The notes: generated by a model from the sequence alone, not told the origin. Counted from the stretch's first letter, positions 1-9,333 are shown. The stretch: 64,000 bases of DNA from Dokdonella_A soli (GCF_039523175.1 NZ_BAAAEU010000023.1:1-64000), one strand, 5' to 3'. Numbers and translations are program-made.

Positions 1-404
1 CTGAGGAAGCGGTGGCCATTGATCAGGACCAGCGTGCGCTGCGAGCCGAGGCCGCGCAGGCCAATGCTCGACGAACCGGTACCGCCGCTGTTGTTGACCT
101 GCGGGTTCATGTTCGGACCGGTGACCGCCGGCAGCTGCTGGACCAGATCGCCCAGGGTCAGCTTGCCGGTCTTCTCGATCGCGGCGCGATCGATGGTGAC
201 GACCGGATTGGACGTTTCGATATCGACGCGACGGATGTTCGAACCCGTTACCGTGATGGTTTCAAGTTTCTGACCGCTTTGGTCTTGTGCCGCGTCCTGC
301 GCCATTGCCGGGAGCGCGATGAATCCGCTGGCCAGCGTCGCTCCGGCAATGCCGTATGTACGCAAACCGTGTCGAACTGCCTCTCGGAGCAGAGAGTTGG
401 ACAT
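1..404 (-). CDS. TonB-dependent outer-membrane receptor, N-terminal part (runs off window)
   Basis: The reverse strand reads from an ATG at 404 to the window edge without a stop. An AGGAG ribosome site lies at 413-417. The protein has a signal-peptide-like start ending in PAMAQDA. A TonB-box-like ETITVTGSNI follows, then a plug domain with IEKTGKLTLGDLVQQLP, GLRGLGSQRTLVLINGHR and an asparagine-rich NPQVNNSGG segment. This matches the RPVD/NNSGG class of TonB receptors common in xanthomonads, which import large ligands through the outer membrane. Only about 134 residues of an expected 800-1000 are present, so substrate cannot be judged. The AraC gene downstream could be related to it, but nothing shows this directly. 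Confidence 0.9.
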   Translation of the reverse strand, partial: MSNSLLREAVRHGLRTYGIAGATLASGFIALPAMAQDAAQDQSGQKLETITVTGSNIRRVDIETSNPVVTIDRAAIEKTGKLTLGDLVQQLPAVTGPNMNPQVNNSGGTGSSSIGLRGLGSQRTLVLINGHRFL

Positions 405-538
405 GTTTTTTTCTCCTGTCATGAAGCCATGCTATGCGGTCGCACATTCGCGGCCCGCGTCAGTGGGAACTTAAAAACTTGTGAAGCCCGGACGTTGCCG
501 ATGACGGGTGCGCGGCGTTGCCGAAATTGCGCGATCGC

Positions 539-1429
539 TCAACGCGCCATCGACACGGCAACCTCGTAGCCGCCACGCCGTACTGCGCCGGCCGTGACCC
601 CGAAGCGCTGGCGGAACAGGCGCGAGAACGCGCAGCGGTTTTCGAAACCACTGGCGAGCGCTATCTCGGCAATGGCCAGCGAACTGGCACTGAGCAGGCG
701 CTTCGCCCGTTCGAGTCGTTGGCGCACGAGATAGGTATGGGGCGTCTCCCCGTACGCCGAGCGGAATGCGCGAATGAAATGCCAGGGCGAGTAGCTCGCC
801 ATACGTGCGAGCGCTTCGTTGTCGATGTCCAGATGACAGTTCGCGGCGAGATAATTGCGCACGCGCTGGAGCCGCACGAAGACCTGCCGGCGCTGCGCGA
901 AGGTGCGTCCGGGGCAGCGCAGGATGGCTGGCGCGAATGCGCGCTGGAGCTCGACCAGCCCCTCGAACAGCGTCTCGGCCCGGTCGCTTCGGCTGCGATC
1001 ATCCAGCGCGCGCACGAACGCAACGGCGTCGCGCCGCATCGCATGACTGGCACGATGTCGGGCCGGCACCAGAACAGGATCCGGCATCGACGGTTCAATC
1101 AAGCCGCCCAGCGCGGCGCGCCAGGCCGCGGGGTGGCCGAGCAACGCCAGCCAGATCGCGTTGCCACGCCCGATCGCATGGATGCGCGAATCCGGCTCGG
1201 TCACGCGCAACTCCCCAGGCGACGCGACGCTGTCGGCATTTGTCGCGTCGATCTGCAAGCGACCGCGCAGCGGCAGCCAGATGACCGTCGCCGGCCCACT
1301 CACACGCAGCGCGCAGCCGCGCCCGCCACCGACGACCGCGATCAGCTTCCTGCCCTCCGCATGAGCCGGCGACTTGACCGCAAGATCGAGGTTGGATCCG
1401 TGGCCGAGAGAATGTGTTTCCACCATCAT
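539..1429 (-). CDS. AraC-family transcriptional regulator
   Basis: A 296-residue protein. The last ~100 residues carry the double helix-turn-helix of the AraC family: IDNEALARMASYSPWHFIRA (first HTH), then IAEIALASGFENRCAFSRLF and FRQRFG (second HTH). The N-terminal ~180 residues have the loose cupin-like character of AraC effector domains and no recognisable ligand motif. Two adjacent ATGs (1429, 1426) follow an AGAGGA ribosome site. The gene is divergent from the DUF1223 gene at 1715, and the region between holds an array of GAAAT half-sites that is a natural candidate for its operator. The effector is unknown. Confidence 0.93.
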   Translation of the reverse strand: MMVETHSLGHGSNLDLAVKSPAHAEGRKLIAVVGGGRGCALRVSGPATVIWLPLRGRLQIDATNADSVASPGELRVTEPDSRIHAIGRGNAIWLALLGHPAAWRAALGGLIEPSMPDPVLVPARHRASHAMRRDAVAFVRALDDRSRSDRAETLFEGLVELQRAFAPAILRCPGRTFAQRRQVFVRLQRVRNYLAANCHLDIDNEALARMASYSPWHFIRAFRSAYGETPHTYLVRQRLERAKRLLSASSLAIAEIALASGFENRCAFSRLFRQRFGVTAGAVRRGGYEVAVSMAR

Positions 1430-1484
1430 GGGAATTCCTCTTGCGAATCCCCACTCTTCTAGCCAGGGCCGCCCGCCCGGTCAG

Positions 1485-1545
1485 GAAATCCTTCCGAAAT
1501 CCTCGAGAAATCTTGCGGTGTCGCAACTGAAATTCTTGGAAATTC
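1485..1545. promoter_or_regulatory. Phased GAAAT direct-repeat array between araC-like and DUF1223 genes
   Basis: Five GAAAT(C/T)(C/T) units start at 1485, 1496, 1507, 1529 and 1539, so the steps are 11, 11, 22 and 10 bases. All units therefore fall on nearly the same face of the helix. The last two also form an imperfect inverted repeat, 1527-1547, centred on TTG. The array lies 55-116 bases upstream of the araC-like start and 170-230 bases upstream of the DUF1223 start. AraC proteins typically bind directly repeated half-sites one or two helical turns apart, so this is a plausible operator. That role is inferred. Confidence 0.55.
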
Positions 1546-1714
1546 AGTGAGTTCTGTGCGGATGGCGCAGACGGCCATCGGCGCCCAGGGAGAACGGCAT
1601 CGCGGGCGGAGGGCCCTCTCCGGCTCGTCCACCCAGCAACATTCGCAACAGATGGTCGTGGGCAATGCCCTAAGTTTCCGCTGTCGAACGCCGTCAACAC
1701 GGCGAGGTATCAAC

Positions 1715-2482
1715 ATGCGCGAACTCTTCCTGCTTCTTGGCTCACTCGCCATCCTCCCGTCCGATCTGCTTGCCGCATGCGTTGCCCAGAGCGGAGCACA
1801 ACGACCGCACCTGGTCGAGCTCTATACCGCGGAAGGTTGCGCCTCCTGCCCTCCAGCGGAACGCTGGATGAGCTCGCTGCGCACCAGCAAGGATTATGTC
1901 GGCCTCGAATTCCACGTGGACTATTTCGACGCGCAGGGCTGGCGCGACCCGTTCGCCGATCCGCGCTATACCGCACGGCAGAAATTGCTCGTGAAACACA
2001 GCGCGAAGACCACGCATTTCAACACCCAGGCCGGCATCGTCTATACGCCGCAGGTCATCGTGGACGGGCATGTCTGGACGAATTGGCCGAAGGCGGCGCC
2101 ACCAGCGTTCGGAACCGCGGATCCACTCCCCATTAGCCTCGATGTCGCGCTGGGCACCACGATCCTTGCAAAGGTCGCAAGCCCATCGGGCACCTCGTTG
2201 CCTTCGAGCTATCAGGTCGATGTCGCGCTCAGTGAAAATGGCTTGAGCAGTTCGGTCAAGGCGGGCGAGAACCGCGGCAAGCGTCTTGATCACGACCTGG
2301 TCGTGCGCGACTTCGCAGGCCCGCTGACGCCGGCGCAAGCGGAAACCGGCGCGGAGCTGAAGCTGCCGGCCGGGTTCGATCCGGCGAAGTCCGCCGTGGT
2401 CGCGTTCGTCGAGGACGCGAAGAACAGTGAAATCGTGCAGGTGCTGCGCCTGCCACTGGATCAATGCAAGCGCTTGCCGTGA
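1715..2482 (+). CDS. DUF1223 family thioredoxin-like exported protein
   Basis: A 255-residue protein starting at the ATG at 1715, chosen because a signal peptide (MRELFLLLGSLAILPSDLLA) begins there and a GGCGAGG ribosome site precedes it. Upstream in-frame sequence does not look coding. The mature part opens with HLVELYTAEGCASCPPAERW, the CxxC-containing signature of DUF1223, a thioredoxin-fold family. It continues with VGLEFHVDYFDAQGWRDPFA and TPQVIVDGHVWTNW. The family is thought to act in the periplasm, possibly in thiol redox chemistry, but no substrate is established. It is divergent from the AraC-like regulator and may be its target (inference). Confidence 0.9.
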   Translation: MRELFLLLGSLAILPSDLLAACVAQSGAQRPHLVELYTAEGCASCPPAERWMSSLRTSKDYVGLEFHVDYFDAQGWRDPFADPRYTARQKLLVKHSAKTTHFNTQAGIVYTPQVIVDGHVWTNWPKAAPPAFGTADPLPISLDVALGTTILAKVASPSGTSLPSSYQVDVALSENGLSSSVKAGENRGKRLDHDLVVRDFAGPLTPAQAETGAELKLPAGFDPAKSAVVAFVEDAKNSEIVQVLRLPLDQCKRLP

Positions 2483-2764
2483 TGTGACAGTCCGTCGGGC
2501 GCGTGTTCCCCGAATCCTGTCGGGACGGGATCGGCCGGCACTGTGGGCGACGACGAATTGCGCCGACGCGCGCCCAAAAAAATGGCGACCATCAAGGTCC
2601 CGAACCCGATGGCCGCCGAGGGTTTCGCACTTCGATGCTGTGACACATCTGCCCGTTGGAGGGCCAGCACAGTGTGTGCGAGCACCCGATCAGGCGGGTT
2701 GCACGGAAATACACGCGATGTGACGGAAATTGCGGGCTTGGTGTCGGGCGCGATGCCTGTTCCC

Positions 2765-5008
2765 TCAGCGCCCGCTCGTGCGCGCGAGGCGGAACATGCC
2801 CACGTCGGTATCCTCGACATCGACGGGCGTGAAGATGATGGCGTCGTGGTTGGGAGTCACGCTGAAACTGAGATCTTCCAGCAGTGCGCCGAGCTTCGCT
2901 ACCGCGCGGTCTTTCCCGTTCGCCGGATCGAACTCGTGCAGGGTCATCGTCCTCACGCCAAGATCCGCGAGATACCAGACACGTCCATCGACGAGGCGCC
3001 AACCGTTCATCAGACCCAATGTGGGCCCGGAGGTGATGAAATGATCGGCGCCACCGCCGAGATCACGACGAAAAAGGCCGTCTGCCGCGCTTGTCGTGTA
3101 GTACAGCGATCGCGTTTTCTCATCGACTTGCGCATAGGCGACACCGGGGATGATGATCTTGCGCGTCTCCTGCGGCGTGCCGGGATGGTCGAGCTGGATC
3201 AGTCCGCTGTTCCTGCCCGATGTGTGGACTGCGAACAGATAGCTGTCCGGATCGACGCCGTACATGCCGTACATGACATTCTCGTCCGGCGCGGACAACA
3301 CACGCTGGCGATGGCTCGAGAGCTCGATTTCGATCAGCCTCTTGTTGCTCGCATTGCGCTGCAAGGCAACCAGGTGCTTGCCGTCGGCGCTCCAATTCGC
3401 GGACATCACGGGCATTTCCGCGTCCTCGGTCAGCTGGACCGTTGAACCGGACGACCTGTCGTGGAGCCACAGCTGCATTTGTCCACTGCGATCGGATGTG
3501 AAGACGATGCGATCTCCGGATGGAGACAGCACGGGCGCATAGTCGCTTCCGGTCGATGGCGCGAGCACTCGGGAAGGCGCCGCATCCGCCCGCAGTGACA
3601 TAGCCGTCAGCTTCTGCTGTGCACGGATGATTTCATAGACCACCGCGTCGCCGGATCGCGCCGCATGCGGGAACTCCGCCGGACCGATTCCGAGAGCCTG
3701 CGTGCGACCGCTTTCGACATCAACGGCATACAAGGCGGCAGGCCCCAGGTAGTCGGATGAGTAGATCAATGTCCGACCGTCCGCCGTCCATGTAAACCCG
3801 AAGATGCGCGCGGAAATACGCGTCACCTGACGCACGCTGCCGCCTGCCGACGACATCAAATACAGATCGCTGTAAGGCGCGACCCCACGCCGGAACGCGA
3901 TCCAGCGCCCATCAGGCGAATAGTGTGGATCGAGATCCTGGGCGTCCGCCGCCCGCTCGTATCGCAGGCCGTGCTTTTCTCCGGCATCGAGATTCCACGT
4001 GAACAGCGTGAGTCCGCCCTTGCCGCCGTCCGGGCGTTCGGCGGAAATCAGGCTCCGACCGTCCGGGGTCCAGTCGAAGTAGCTGTAGTTGAAGTCCTGG
4101 CAGGTACCGACTTCGCGCTCGTCGCCGCCAAGACTTGAAGCGACGAATATCTCGCAATAGTTCGGCCCCAGGCGTTCGAATGCGATGCGCGTACCATCCG
4201 GCGACCACGCCGGCAACGCTTCGATCGTCGTTCCGCCGCTGCTGAGGTGAACGAGCTGCGATGGCTCGACGGTGCGCACCACGAGGCGCTCCACGTGGGT
4301 TTCCGGATCGAATATCGAAAACGCGACACGCGTCCCGTCCGGCGACAGGTGCGGCCGGTATTCCGACCCGGGGTCCGAGGTCAGCGCATGCACGTCGCTC
4401 ACGTGCCACGTCGGCGCAGCGGAATCGCCCGGCTGGAGCGTCCTGCCCGCAAGAACCGCGACTGCAAGCCCAACCGCAACCAGCAACAGCGAAGGCACCA
4501 CCCATTTCCATGCGCGTAACGGCACCGGCTGCCGCGATGCGGCTGATTCCGTCTCGTCTCGCGCGTCAGCCGCGGGATCCTCGCTGTCATTGAGCGACCG
4601 GAGCGACGCATTCTCGACGAAGATGCTGTCGGCGGGACCGTCGAGAACCAGGACCGGAGCGATCAGCCGATAGCCGACTTTCGGAATCGTCTCGATGTAC
4701 CGTGGCGGTTTGCTGTCGTCGACGAATGCGCGGCGCAGTTCCTTGATCGCCTGGGTGAGCACATCGGGGGTCGGAAAGCGACCGGTCCATACGCGGTCGA
4801 GCAGTTCATCACGCGTTACCGTCGCGCCGGCATGCCGCACCAGCTCGATCAGCACCGCAACAGCCTTGCTGGTCAAGCGCGGGAAATCCGGCCGCGTGAC
4901 GATGCGCAACGCACCGACGTCGATCACGTGCTCGCCGATGCGCAGCCTCAGATTCGAGCGCGCCAGCAGGGTGTCGGTCGCACGTTGCGGGGAAACATGC
5001 AGATTCAT
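2765..5008 (-). CDS. Winged-helix (OmpR/CadC-type) DNA-binding membrane protein with TolB-like beta-propeller
   Basis: About 747 residues from the ATG at 5008; a TTG start at 5065 is also open. Residues ~15-115 form a winged-helix domain (VTRDELLDRVWTGRFPTPDVL, YIETIPKVGYRLIAPV). One membrane helix follows near residue 160 (WVVPSLLLVAVGLAVAVLA). The rest is a periplasmic PD40/TolB-type propeller with repeated blades: LSPDGTRVAFS, WSPDGTRIAFE, YSPDGRWIAFRR, LSPSGDRIVFTSDRSG. This is the CadC/ToxR architecture, in which a one-component membrane regulator senses outside the cell and binds DNA inside. The ligand and target genes are unknown. Many paralogues occur in xanthomonad genomes. Confidence 0.88.
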   Translation of the reverse strand: MNLHVSPQRATDTLLARSNLRLRIGEHVIDVGALRIVTRPDFPRLTSKAVAVLIELVRHAGATVTRDELLDRVWTGRFPTPDVLTQAIKELRRAFVDDSKPPRYIETIPKVGYRLIAPVLVLDGPADSIFVENASLRSLNDSEDPAADARDETESAASRQPVPLRAWKWVVPSLLLVAVGLAVAVLAGRTLQPGDSAAPTWHVSDVHALTSDPGSEYRPHLSPDGTRVAFSIFDPETHVERLVVRTVEPSQLVHLSSGGTTIEALPAWSPDGTRIAFERLGPNYCEIFVASSLGGDEREVGTCQDFNYSYFDWTPDGRSLISAERPDGGKGGLTLFTWNLDAGEKHGLRYERAADAQDLDPHYSPDGRWIAFRRGVAPYSDLYLMSSAGGSVRQVTRISARIFGFTWTADGRTLIYSSDYLGPAALYAVDVESGRTQALGIGPAEFPHAARSGDAVVYEIIRAQQKLTAMSLRADAAPSRVLAPSTGSDYAPVLSPSGDRIVFTSDRSGQMQLWLHDRSSGSTVQLTEDAEMPVMSANWSADGKHLVALQRNASNKRLIEIELSSHRQRVLSAPDENVMYGMYGVDPDSYLFAVHTSGRNSGLIQLDHPGTPQETRKIIIPGVAYAQVDEKTRSLYYTTSAADGLFRRDLGGGADHFITSGPTLGLMNGWRLVDGRVWYLADLGVRTMTLHEFDPANGKDRAVAKLGALLEDLSFSVTPNHDAIIFTPVDVEDTDVGMFRLARTSGR

Positions 5009-5141
5009 GACGGGATATCCACGAGGAGCCGCATCGGCAGGAACTGAAGCGCGCTGCTTCGGCAACTCCTTACAGCCAGATCGGCAATATGGGCCAAAAT
5101 GCGCACTAACGGCAACACATTGCGCCTGTTAGACGCAATAG

Positions 5142-7097
5142 TCAGGCGAACCGTTGCAACAAGGGCGGCAACGGACAATGCAGGGCTGCGCAAACGGTTC
5201 GCAGCAATTCGGATTCCGCCACGCTCACGATGCCATCCGCGCTGATCGCCAGCGTCAACGCGCCGACAACGAGTTCCTTGCCCGCAGGCGCGAGCAGATC
5301 GAGCCTCGGCAACGCGCGATCCAGCGCCAACGCCCATTCGGACGGCGGTGCATAGGTGATCGCGGCGTCCGGCAGTACCGCGTGCAGACCCAAGGCATAA
5401 GCACGCTGCGCGGGTGCGCTGTCGTCATGACCGTATTGCGCAACGATCGCAAGCAGATCCTTCAGTTCCGCCGCCACTTCGGGCAGCCTCGTGCGTCCGA
5501 TCACCTGCGTCGCGGCAGGATTCAATGCCTCCATGACCTGCACGCGGATCAGCGTCGCCAGGCAGTACTCTTCGAGCGTGACGCGACCGTCGGCATCGAT
5601 CAGCTCGCGCAATACGATCATGAACGTGGTCAGCTGCGGACGCGGGCGTCGGCGTAATGCCGGAAACGCGAGTGCGGCAAGCGGCAGACGCTGCATCGGA
5701 TGCAAGTCGGCGAGTTGCGCCGCCAGCGCCTCGACCAATGCGCGCGTGCCGGCGTCGTAGTGTGCGACGACCCGATCGAGCTGGCGCGCTCGCGTATCCG
5801 CCTCGACGTTCAACAGCAGCGCGAACACCAGTGGCATCGCCTGCCCGGCCTGCCAGGCTGCCTGGCGCAGCGGTTCCGGAATCGCCGCATGCAGGCTCCG
5901 CGCTGCGGCGCGGTCATCGTTGCCGGGATTGCCGACCTGACGCACGACCGCCTTCGGCGACACGCGCAATTGGGTGTCCGCCGCAGGCAATGCCGCACCG
6001 GTGCTTGCGCGCCCGGACGGAGTCGCGAATGCCGGCGCGAAGCCCGCGATCGAAACGTCCGCGCGATCGGCGCCGTCCTCGCCGACCAGCGTCGGCTGCG
6101 CCCACGCCGTGGCGATCGCTGCGAACTGCTCGGTGTGAAACGACGGATCGAGTCGTCTGATCCGCTCGTCCAGCGGTGGATGCGTCGCGAACAGCGCGGA
6201 GTAGCCGACGCCATCGCCGAACAGCATGTGCGCGACCTCCTCCTTGTCGCTGCTGGCGAGTTTGGACCCCTCGGCGAGGCCGCCGATCTTCTTCAGCGCA
6301 CCGGCGATGCCCTCGGTCTGGCGCGTGAACTGCACCGCCGATGCGTCGGCGAGGAATTCACGTTGGCGCGAGATCGAGGCCTTGATCATGCGTGCGAAAA
6401 CCACGCCGATGTAGCCGACCGCAAGCAGCGCAAGGCCGAACATTACGGCCCCGCCGGAGTCGCGGTCGCGGCCGCGACCGGACAACTCGGCGATCTTGCG
6501 CCCGATCGTGGCCAGCACGAGGATGCCGAACACGACACCCATCAGGCGGATGTTGAGCCGCATGTCGCCGTTGAGGATATGGCTGAACTCGTGGCCGATC
6601 ACGCCCTGCAGTTCCTCGCGCGTGAGCTTGTCGAGCGCGCCGCGCGTGACCGTGACCGCAGCATCGGTGGGCGCATAGCCGGAAGCGAAGGCATTGATGC
6701 CGGCCTCGTCCTCGAGCACGAAGATTTCCGGCACCGGCACGCCGGCCGCGATGGCGATCTCCTCGACCACATTGCGCAAGCGCCGGTACGCGAAGTTGCC
6801 GGTGTCGGTCGGTACCGGCATGCCGCCGAGCTCGCGTGCGACCACCGCGCCGCCGCCGCGCAAGGTCGCGATGCGGTAGAGCGAGCCGAGTCCGATCACG
6901 ATCAGCACGAACACACTGACGACAAACAGGCCGCCCCAACTGCCCTGGCCATTCGTGTGACGCGCATCACCGAGGCCGAGCGCGACGACGAGCACGAAGT
7001 CGACCGCGGCGACAATCGCGATCACCGCGAGCGCGAACAGCAGCAGCATGCGCCGGGTCTGGCGCCGGGCCTGGTCCTGGTGTGCGAAGAAATTCAT
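5142..7097 (-). CDS. M48 family membrane zinc metalloprotease (HtpX-like) with long C-terminal region
   Basis: 651 residues. Two membrane helices lie near residues 17-40 and 55-75, followed by an M48 catalytic domain with HEFSH at 169-173 and an EFLADASAVQFTR segment carrying the third zinc ligand. The first ~330 residues resemble HtpX, which degrades damaged membrane proteins. The C-terminal ~300 residues are extra and include a region near 490-640 resembling a TerB-like helical domain (LRELIDADGRVTLEEYCLA, ISADGIVSVAESELLRTVC); that fold assignment is tentative. It sits directly downstream of lemA on the same strand. LemA plus an M48 protease is a recurrent pairing, so the two probably act together at the membrane. 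Confidence 0.9.
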   Translation of the reverse strand: MNFFAHQDQARRQTRRMLLLFALAVIAIVAAVDFVLVVALGLGDARHTNGQGSWGGLFVVSVFVLIVIGLGSLYRIATLRGGGAVVARELGGMPVPTDTGNFAYRRLRNVVEEIAIAAGVPVPEIFVLEDEAGINAFASGYAPTDAAVTVTRGALDKLTREELQGVIGHEFSHILNGDMRLNIRLMGVVFGILVLATIGRKIAELSGRGRDRDSGGAVMFGLALLAVGYIGVVFARMIKASISRQREFLADASAVQFTRQTEGIAGALKKIGGLAEGSKLASSDKEEVAHMLFGDGVGYSALFATHPPLDERIRRLDPSFHTEQFAAIATAWAQPTLVGEDGADRADVSIAGFAPAFATPSGRASTGAALPAADTQLRVSPKAVVRQVGNPGNDDRAAARSLHAAIPEPLRQAAWQAGQAMPLVFALLLNVEADTRARQLDRVVAHYDAGTRALVEALAAQLADLHPMQRLPLAALAFPALRRRPRPQLTTFMIVLRELIDADGRVTLEEYCLATLIRVQVMEALNPAATQVIGRTRLPEVAAELKDLLAIVAQYGHDDSAPAQRAYALGLHAVLPDAAITYAPPSEWALALDRALPRLDLLAPAGKELVVGALTLAISADGIVSVAESELLRTVCAALHCPLPPLLQRFA

Positions 7098-7113
7098 GCG
7101 AAGCGAGCGAGCG

Positions 7114-7178
7114 GTGAGCGGTCAGCCGTGCGCGGTCGGCATGGCCGGCGGCGAGCGCAGCTCCGCTGTGCCGCTCAC
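7114..7178. repeat. Inverted-repeat intergenic element (GTGAGCGG ... CCGCTCAC)
   Basis: In the gap between lemA and the M48 gene, GTGAGCGG at 7114-7121 is matched by CCGCTCAC at 7171-7178. The left arm GTGAGCGGT also opens the larger inverted repeat at 16875-16980. The two may belong to one dispersed intergenic repeat family. It could form a hairpin in the lemA-M48 transcript and uncouple expression of the two genes. Confidence 0.45.
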
Positions 7179-7180
7179 GC

Positions 7181-7768
7181 TTACCCGAACGCCACCTTTG
7201 GCACGTCGCGCTTGGCGTCGGATTCGATCTTCAGCGGCTCGGCCGCCTGGAATGCGAACATGTTCGCGACGATCGAGCCCGGAAACACCTCGCGGCGGTT
7301 GTTGTAGCCCATCACCGCATCGTTGTAGGCCTGCCGCGCGAAGGCGACCTTGTTCTCGGTCGAGGTCAGCTCTTCGCTGAGCTGCATCATGGTCTGGTTG
7401 GCCTTGAGATCCGGGTACGCCTCGGACAACGCGAACAGCCGGCCGAGCGTCTGCGTCAGCGCGTTGTCGGCGCCGGCAAGCTGCTGCATCGCGGCCGCAT
7501 CGCCCGGATTCGACTTCGCGGCGGACAGCCCCGACACCGCGGAATTGCGCGCCTGGATCACCGCTTCGAGCGTGCCGCGCTCATGCGCCATGTAGGCCTT
7601 CGCGGTCTCGACCAGATTGGGGATCAGGTCATAACGGCGGGTCAACTGCACGTCGATCTGCGCGAACGCATTCTTGTAGCCATTCCGGCCGGTTACCAGT
7701 CCGTTATAAAGGCCGACAACGAAGAATCCGATACCGATCAGTATCGCCAGCACGATGACCAGACTCAT
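7181..7768 (-). CDS. lemA: LemA family protein
   Basis: 195 residues with an N-terminal membrane helix (MSLVIVLAILIGIGFFVVGLY) followed by the long helical LemA body: NAFAQIDVQLTRRYDLIPNL, VETAKAYMAHERGTLEAV, YPDLKANQTMMQLSEELT and ENKVAFARQAYNDAVMGYN. The strong match to LemA motifs and the usual ~190-residue length make the family call firm. The function of LemA proteins is not well defined. They are membrane-anchored alpha-helical proteins often linked to M48 proteases, as here. Divergent from the serine hydrolase gene. Confidence 0.95.
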   Translation of the reverse strand: MSLVIVLAILIGIGFFVVGLYNGLVTGRNGYKNAFAQIDVQLTRRYDLIPNLVETAKAYMAHERGTLEAVIQARNSAVSGLSAAKSNPGDAAAMQQLAGADNALTQTLGRLFALSEAYPDLKANQTMMQLSEELTSTENKVAFARQAYNDAVMGYNNRREVFPGSIVANMFAFQAAEPLKIESDAKRDVPKVAFG

Positions 7769-7851
7769 GTTTCTTTCCTTTTCATTATGGGGCTAGAATC
7801 GGCGCGATTTTGAGCATAACACGAGGGTCGATACAGACCCCGGAGACCGAA

Positions 7852-9234
7852 TTGAGCAGTACCCCGCGCGTCCTGATCATCCTGTTTGCGGCACTTGCAG
7901 CCGCATTTTCAGCATCCGCCGGCGCCACCGGCAAAACGCAGAAGTCGAAGTCGACGCAAGCGACCGCCAACACGGCCGCTGCGAAGAAGGCCGCTGGGTC
8001 GCGCGGCAAGAAGGCGCAGGCGAGTCGCGGGCAAAAGGTCTCCATCCACGCGCGCAACGTCGTCATCGCCGCGCCGGTCGTCATTCCGGTTGCCGACCCG
8101 CGCGCGGTCTCGCACGACGCTGCCGGCATCGCGCGCGAATTCGACCGCTGGCTCGACGGGATCGAGGCATCCAGCGACATATCCGGACTCGCCGCGGCAA
8201 TCGTGAAGGACGACAAGGTTCTGCTCGAACGCGGCGTCGGTTTTGCGAACTGGAGCACACGCGAGCATGTCTCCGGCGACACCGTGTTCCGCCTCGCCTC
8301 GCTGTCCAAGGCGTTCGCGACCGCGATGGCCGGACTGCTGGTCGAAGACGGCCGGCTGCACTGGGATACGAAGATCGCCGGCGTGCTGCCGACGTTCACT
8401 CTTAACGATGTGACGGGCGCGCAGAAGCTCACCGTGAGCGACATCCTGAGCCACCGCGTGGGCCTGCCGCACAACACCTACGACAACCTGCTCGAACAGG
8501 ACGAGCCTTACGAGTTGCTCGTCGACCGTCTCAAGGAAGTGCCGCTGGCCTGCCCGGTCGGCGACTGCTACGGCTACCAGAACATCGCGTTCAGCCTGAT
8601 CGGCGATGTCACCTACGCCACGACCGGCGATTTCTACTACCACCAGGTCGAGAAGCGCATCTTCCATCCGCTGCAAATGGACACCGCGACCTATGGCCGC
8701 GACGCACTGGAAGGTTCGAAGAGCTGGGCGCGCCCTCATCGGCGCGCCGGCGGCGGCTGGGTGCCGTTCACACCCAATGAAAGCTACTACCGCGTGGCAC
8801 CCGCAGCCGGTGTCAACGCGAGCATCCGCGACATGGAGCAGTGGCTGATCGCGCAGATGGGTGGCCGACCGAACGTGATGTCGCCCGCCCTGCTGAGCGA
8901 ACTGCATACGCCGCTGGTCGAGACCACGCGCGAAACGCGCGCCTCGCTGTGGCGGCGCGGCCGTCTGAACGATGCGAAATACGCGCTCGGCTGGCGCATC
9001 TATGACTATGCGGGCGAGACCCTGGTGTTCCATGCAGGCGCGGTGCAGGGCTATCGCGCGATGATCGCGTTCCTGCCGAAGTACCGCTTCGGAGCGGTCA
9101 TGCTGTGGAACTGCGAGTCGGGTCTGCCGGCCGGCCTGATGCCGATGCTGCTCGATCGCTATCTCGGCCTGCCCGAGGTGAACTGGGCGGGAATCGACAG
9201 CGCCACGACCTCCGATGTAGGTGGCGCGGACTGA
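7852..9234 (+). CDS. Exported serine hydrolase, beta-lactamase/class C (AmpC-like) family
   Basis: I place the start at the TTG at 7852 because GGAG (7842-7845) lies at good spacing and a signal peptide (SSTPRVLIILFAALAAAFSASAGA) begins there; an in-frame TTG at 7810 lacks a ribosome site. The mature protein opens with a Lys/Ala-rich linker (about residues 28-65), then the catalytic domain. SLSK at about 150-153 gives the nucleophile Ser and Lys; GYQN supplies the YxN motif; HAG near 385 replaces KTG. This set is typical of beta-lactamase-related peptidases and esterases acting in the periplasm. Substrate is unknown, and resistance activity should not be assumed. Confidence 0.88.
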   Translation: MSSTPRVLIILFAALAAAFSASAGATGKTQKSKSTQATANTAAAKKAAGSRGKKAQASRGQKVSIHARNVVIAAPVVIPVADPRAVSHDAAGIAREFDRWLDGIEASSDISGLAAAIVKDDKVLLERGVGFANWSTREHVSGDTVFRLASLSKAFATAMAGLLVEDGRLHWDTKIAGVLPTFTLNDVTGAQKLTVSDILSHRVGLPHNTYDNLLEQDEPYELLVDRLKEVPLACPVGDCYGYQNIAFSLIGDVTYATTGDFYYHQVEKRIFHPLQMDTATYGRDALEGSKSWARPHRRAGGGWVPFTPNESYYRVAPAAGVNASIRDMEQWLIAQMGGRPNVMSPALLSELHTPLVETTRETRASLWRRGRLNDAKYALGWRIYDYAGETLVFHAGAVQGYRAMIAFLPKYRFGAVMLWNCESGLPAGLMPMLLDRYLGLPEVNWAGIDSATTSDVGGAD

Positions 9235-9312
9235 CCGGCCACGTGTTCCCGCGGAAGCCGATGCATGCCGTCGCGGAAACATCCGGCTGCAAGGCCCAAC
9301 CAGAGACAACTA

Positions 9313-9333
9313 ATCAGCCAGCAGCTGGCCTGA
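9313..9333. terminator. Possible hairpin terminator between convergent genes
   Basis: ATCAGCCAG (9313-9321) pairs with CTGGCCTGAT (9324-9333) around a CAG loop, with one bulged C, then TTT on the plus strand. It lies between the convergent serine hydrolase and TonB-like genes. Short T tract, so only a candidate. Confidence 0.35.

Noticed and set aside
518..1462. Long plus-strand frame (314 codons) over the AraC gene
   Set aside because: It is the antisense shadow of the AraC-like gene in GC-rich DNA; composition is not protein-like and no motif is present.
7852..9234. Antibiotic-resistance beta-lactamase
   Set aside because: It has the general serine-hydrolase motifs (SxxK, YxN, HAG) shared by esterases and peptidases, and a long Lys/Ala linker; nothing points specifically to beta-lactam hydrolysis.
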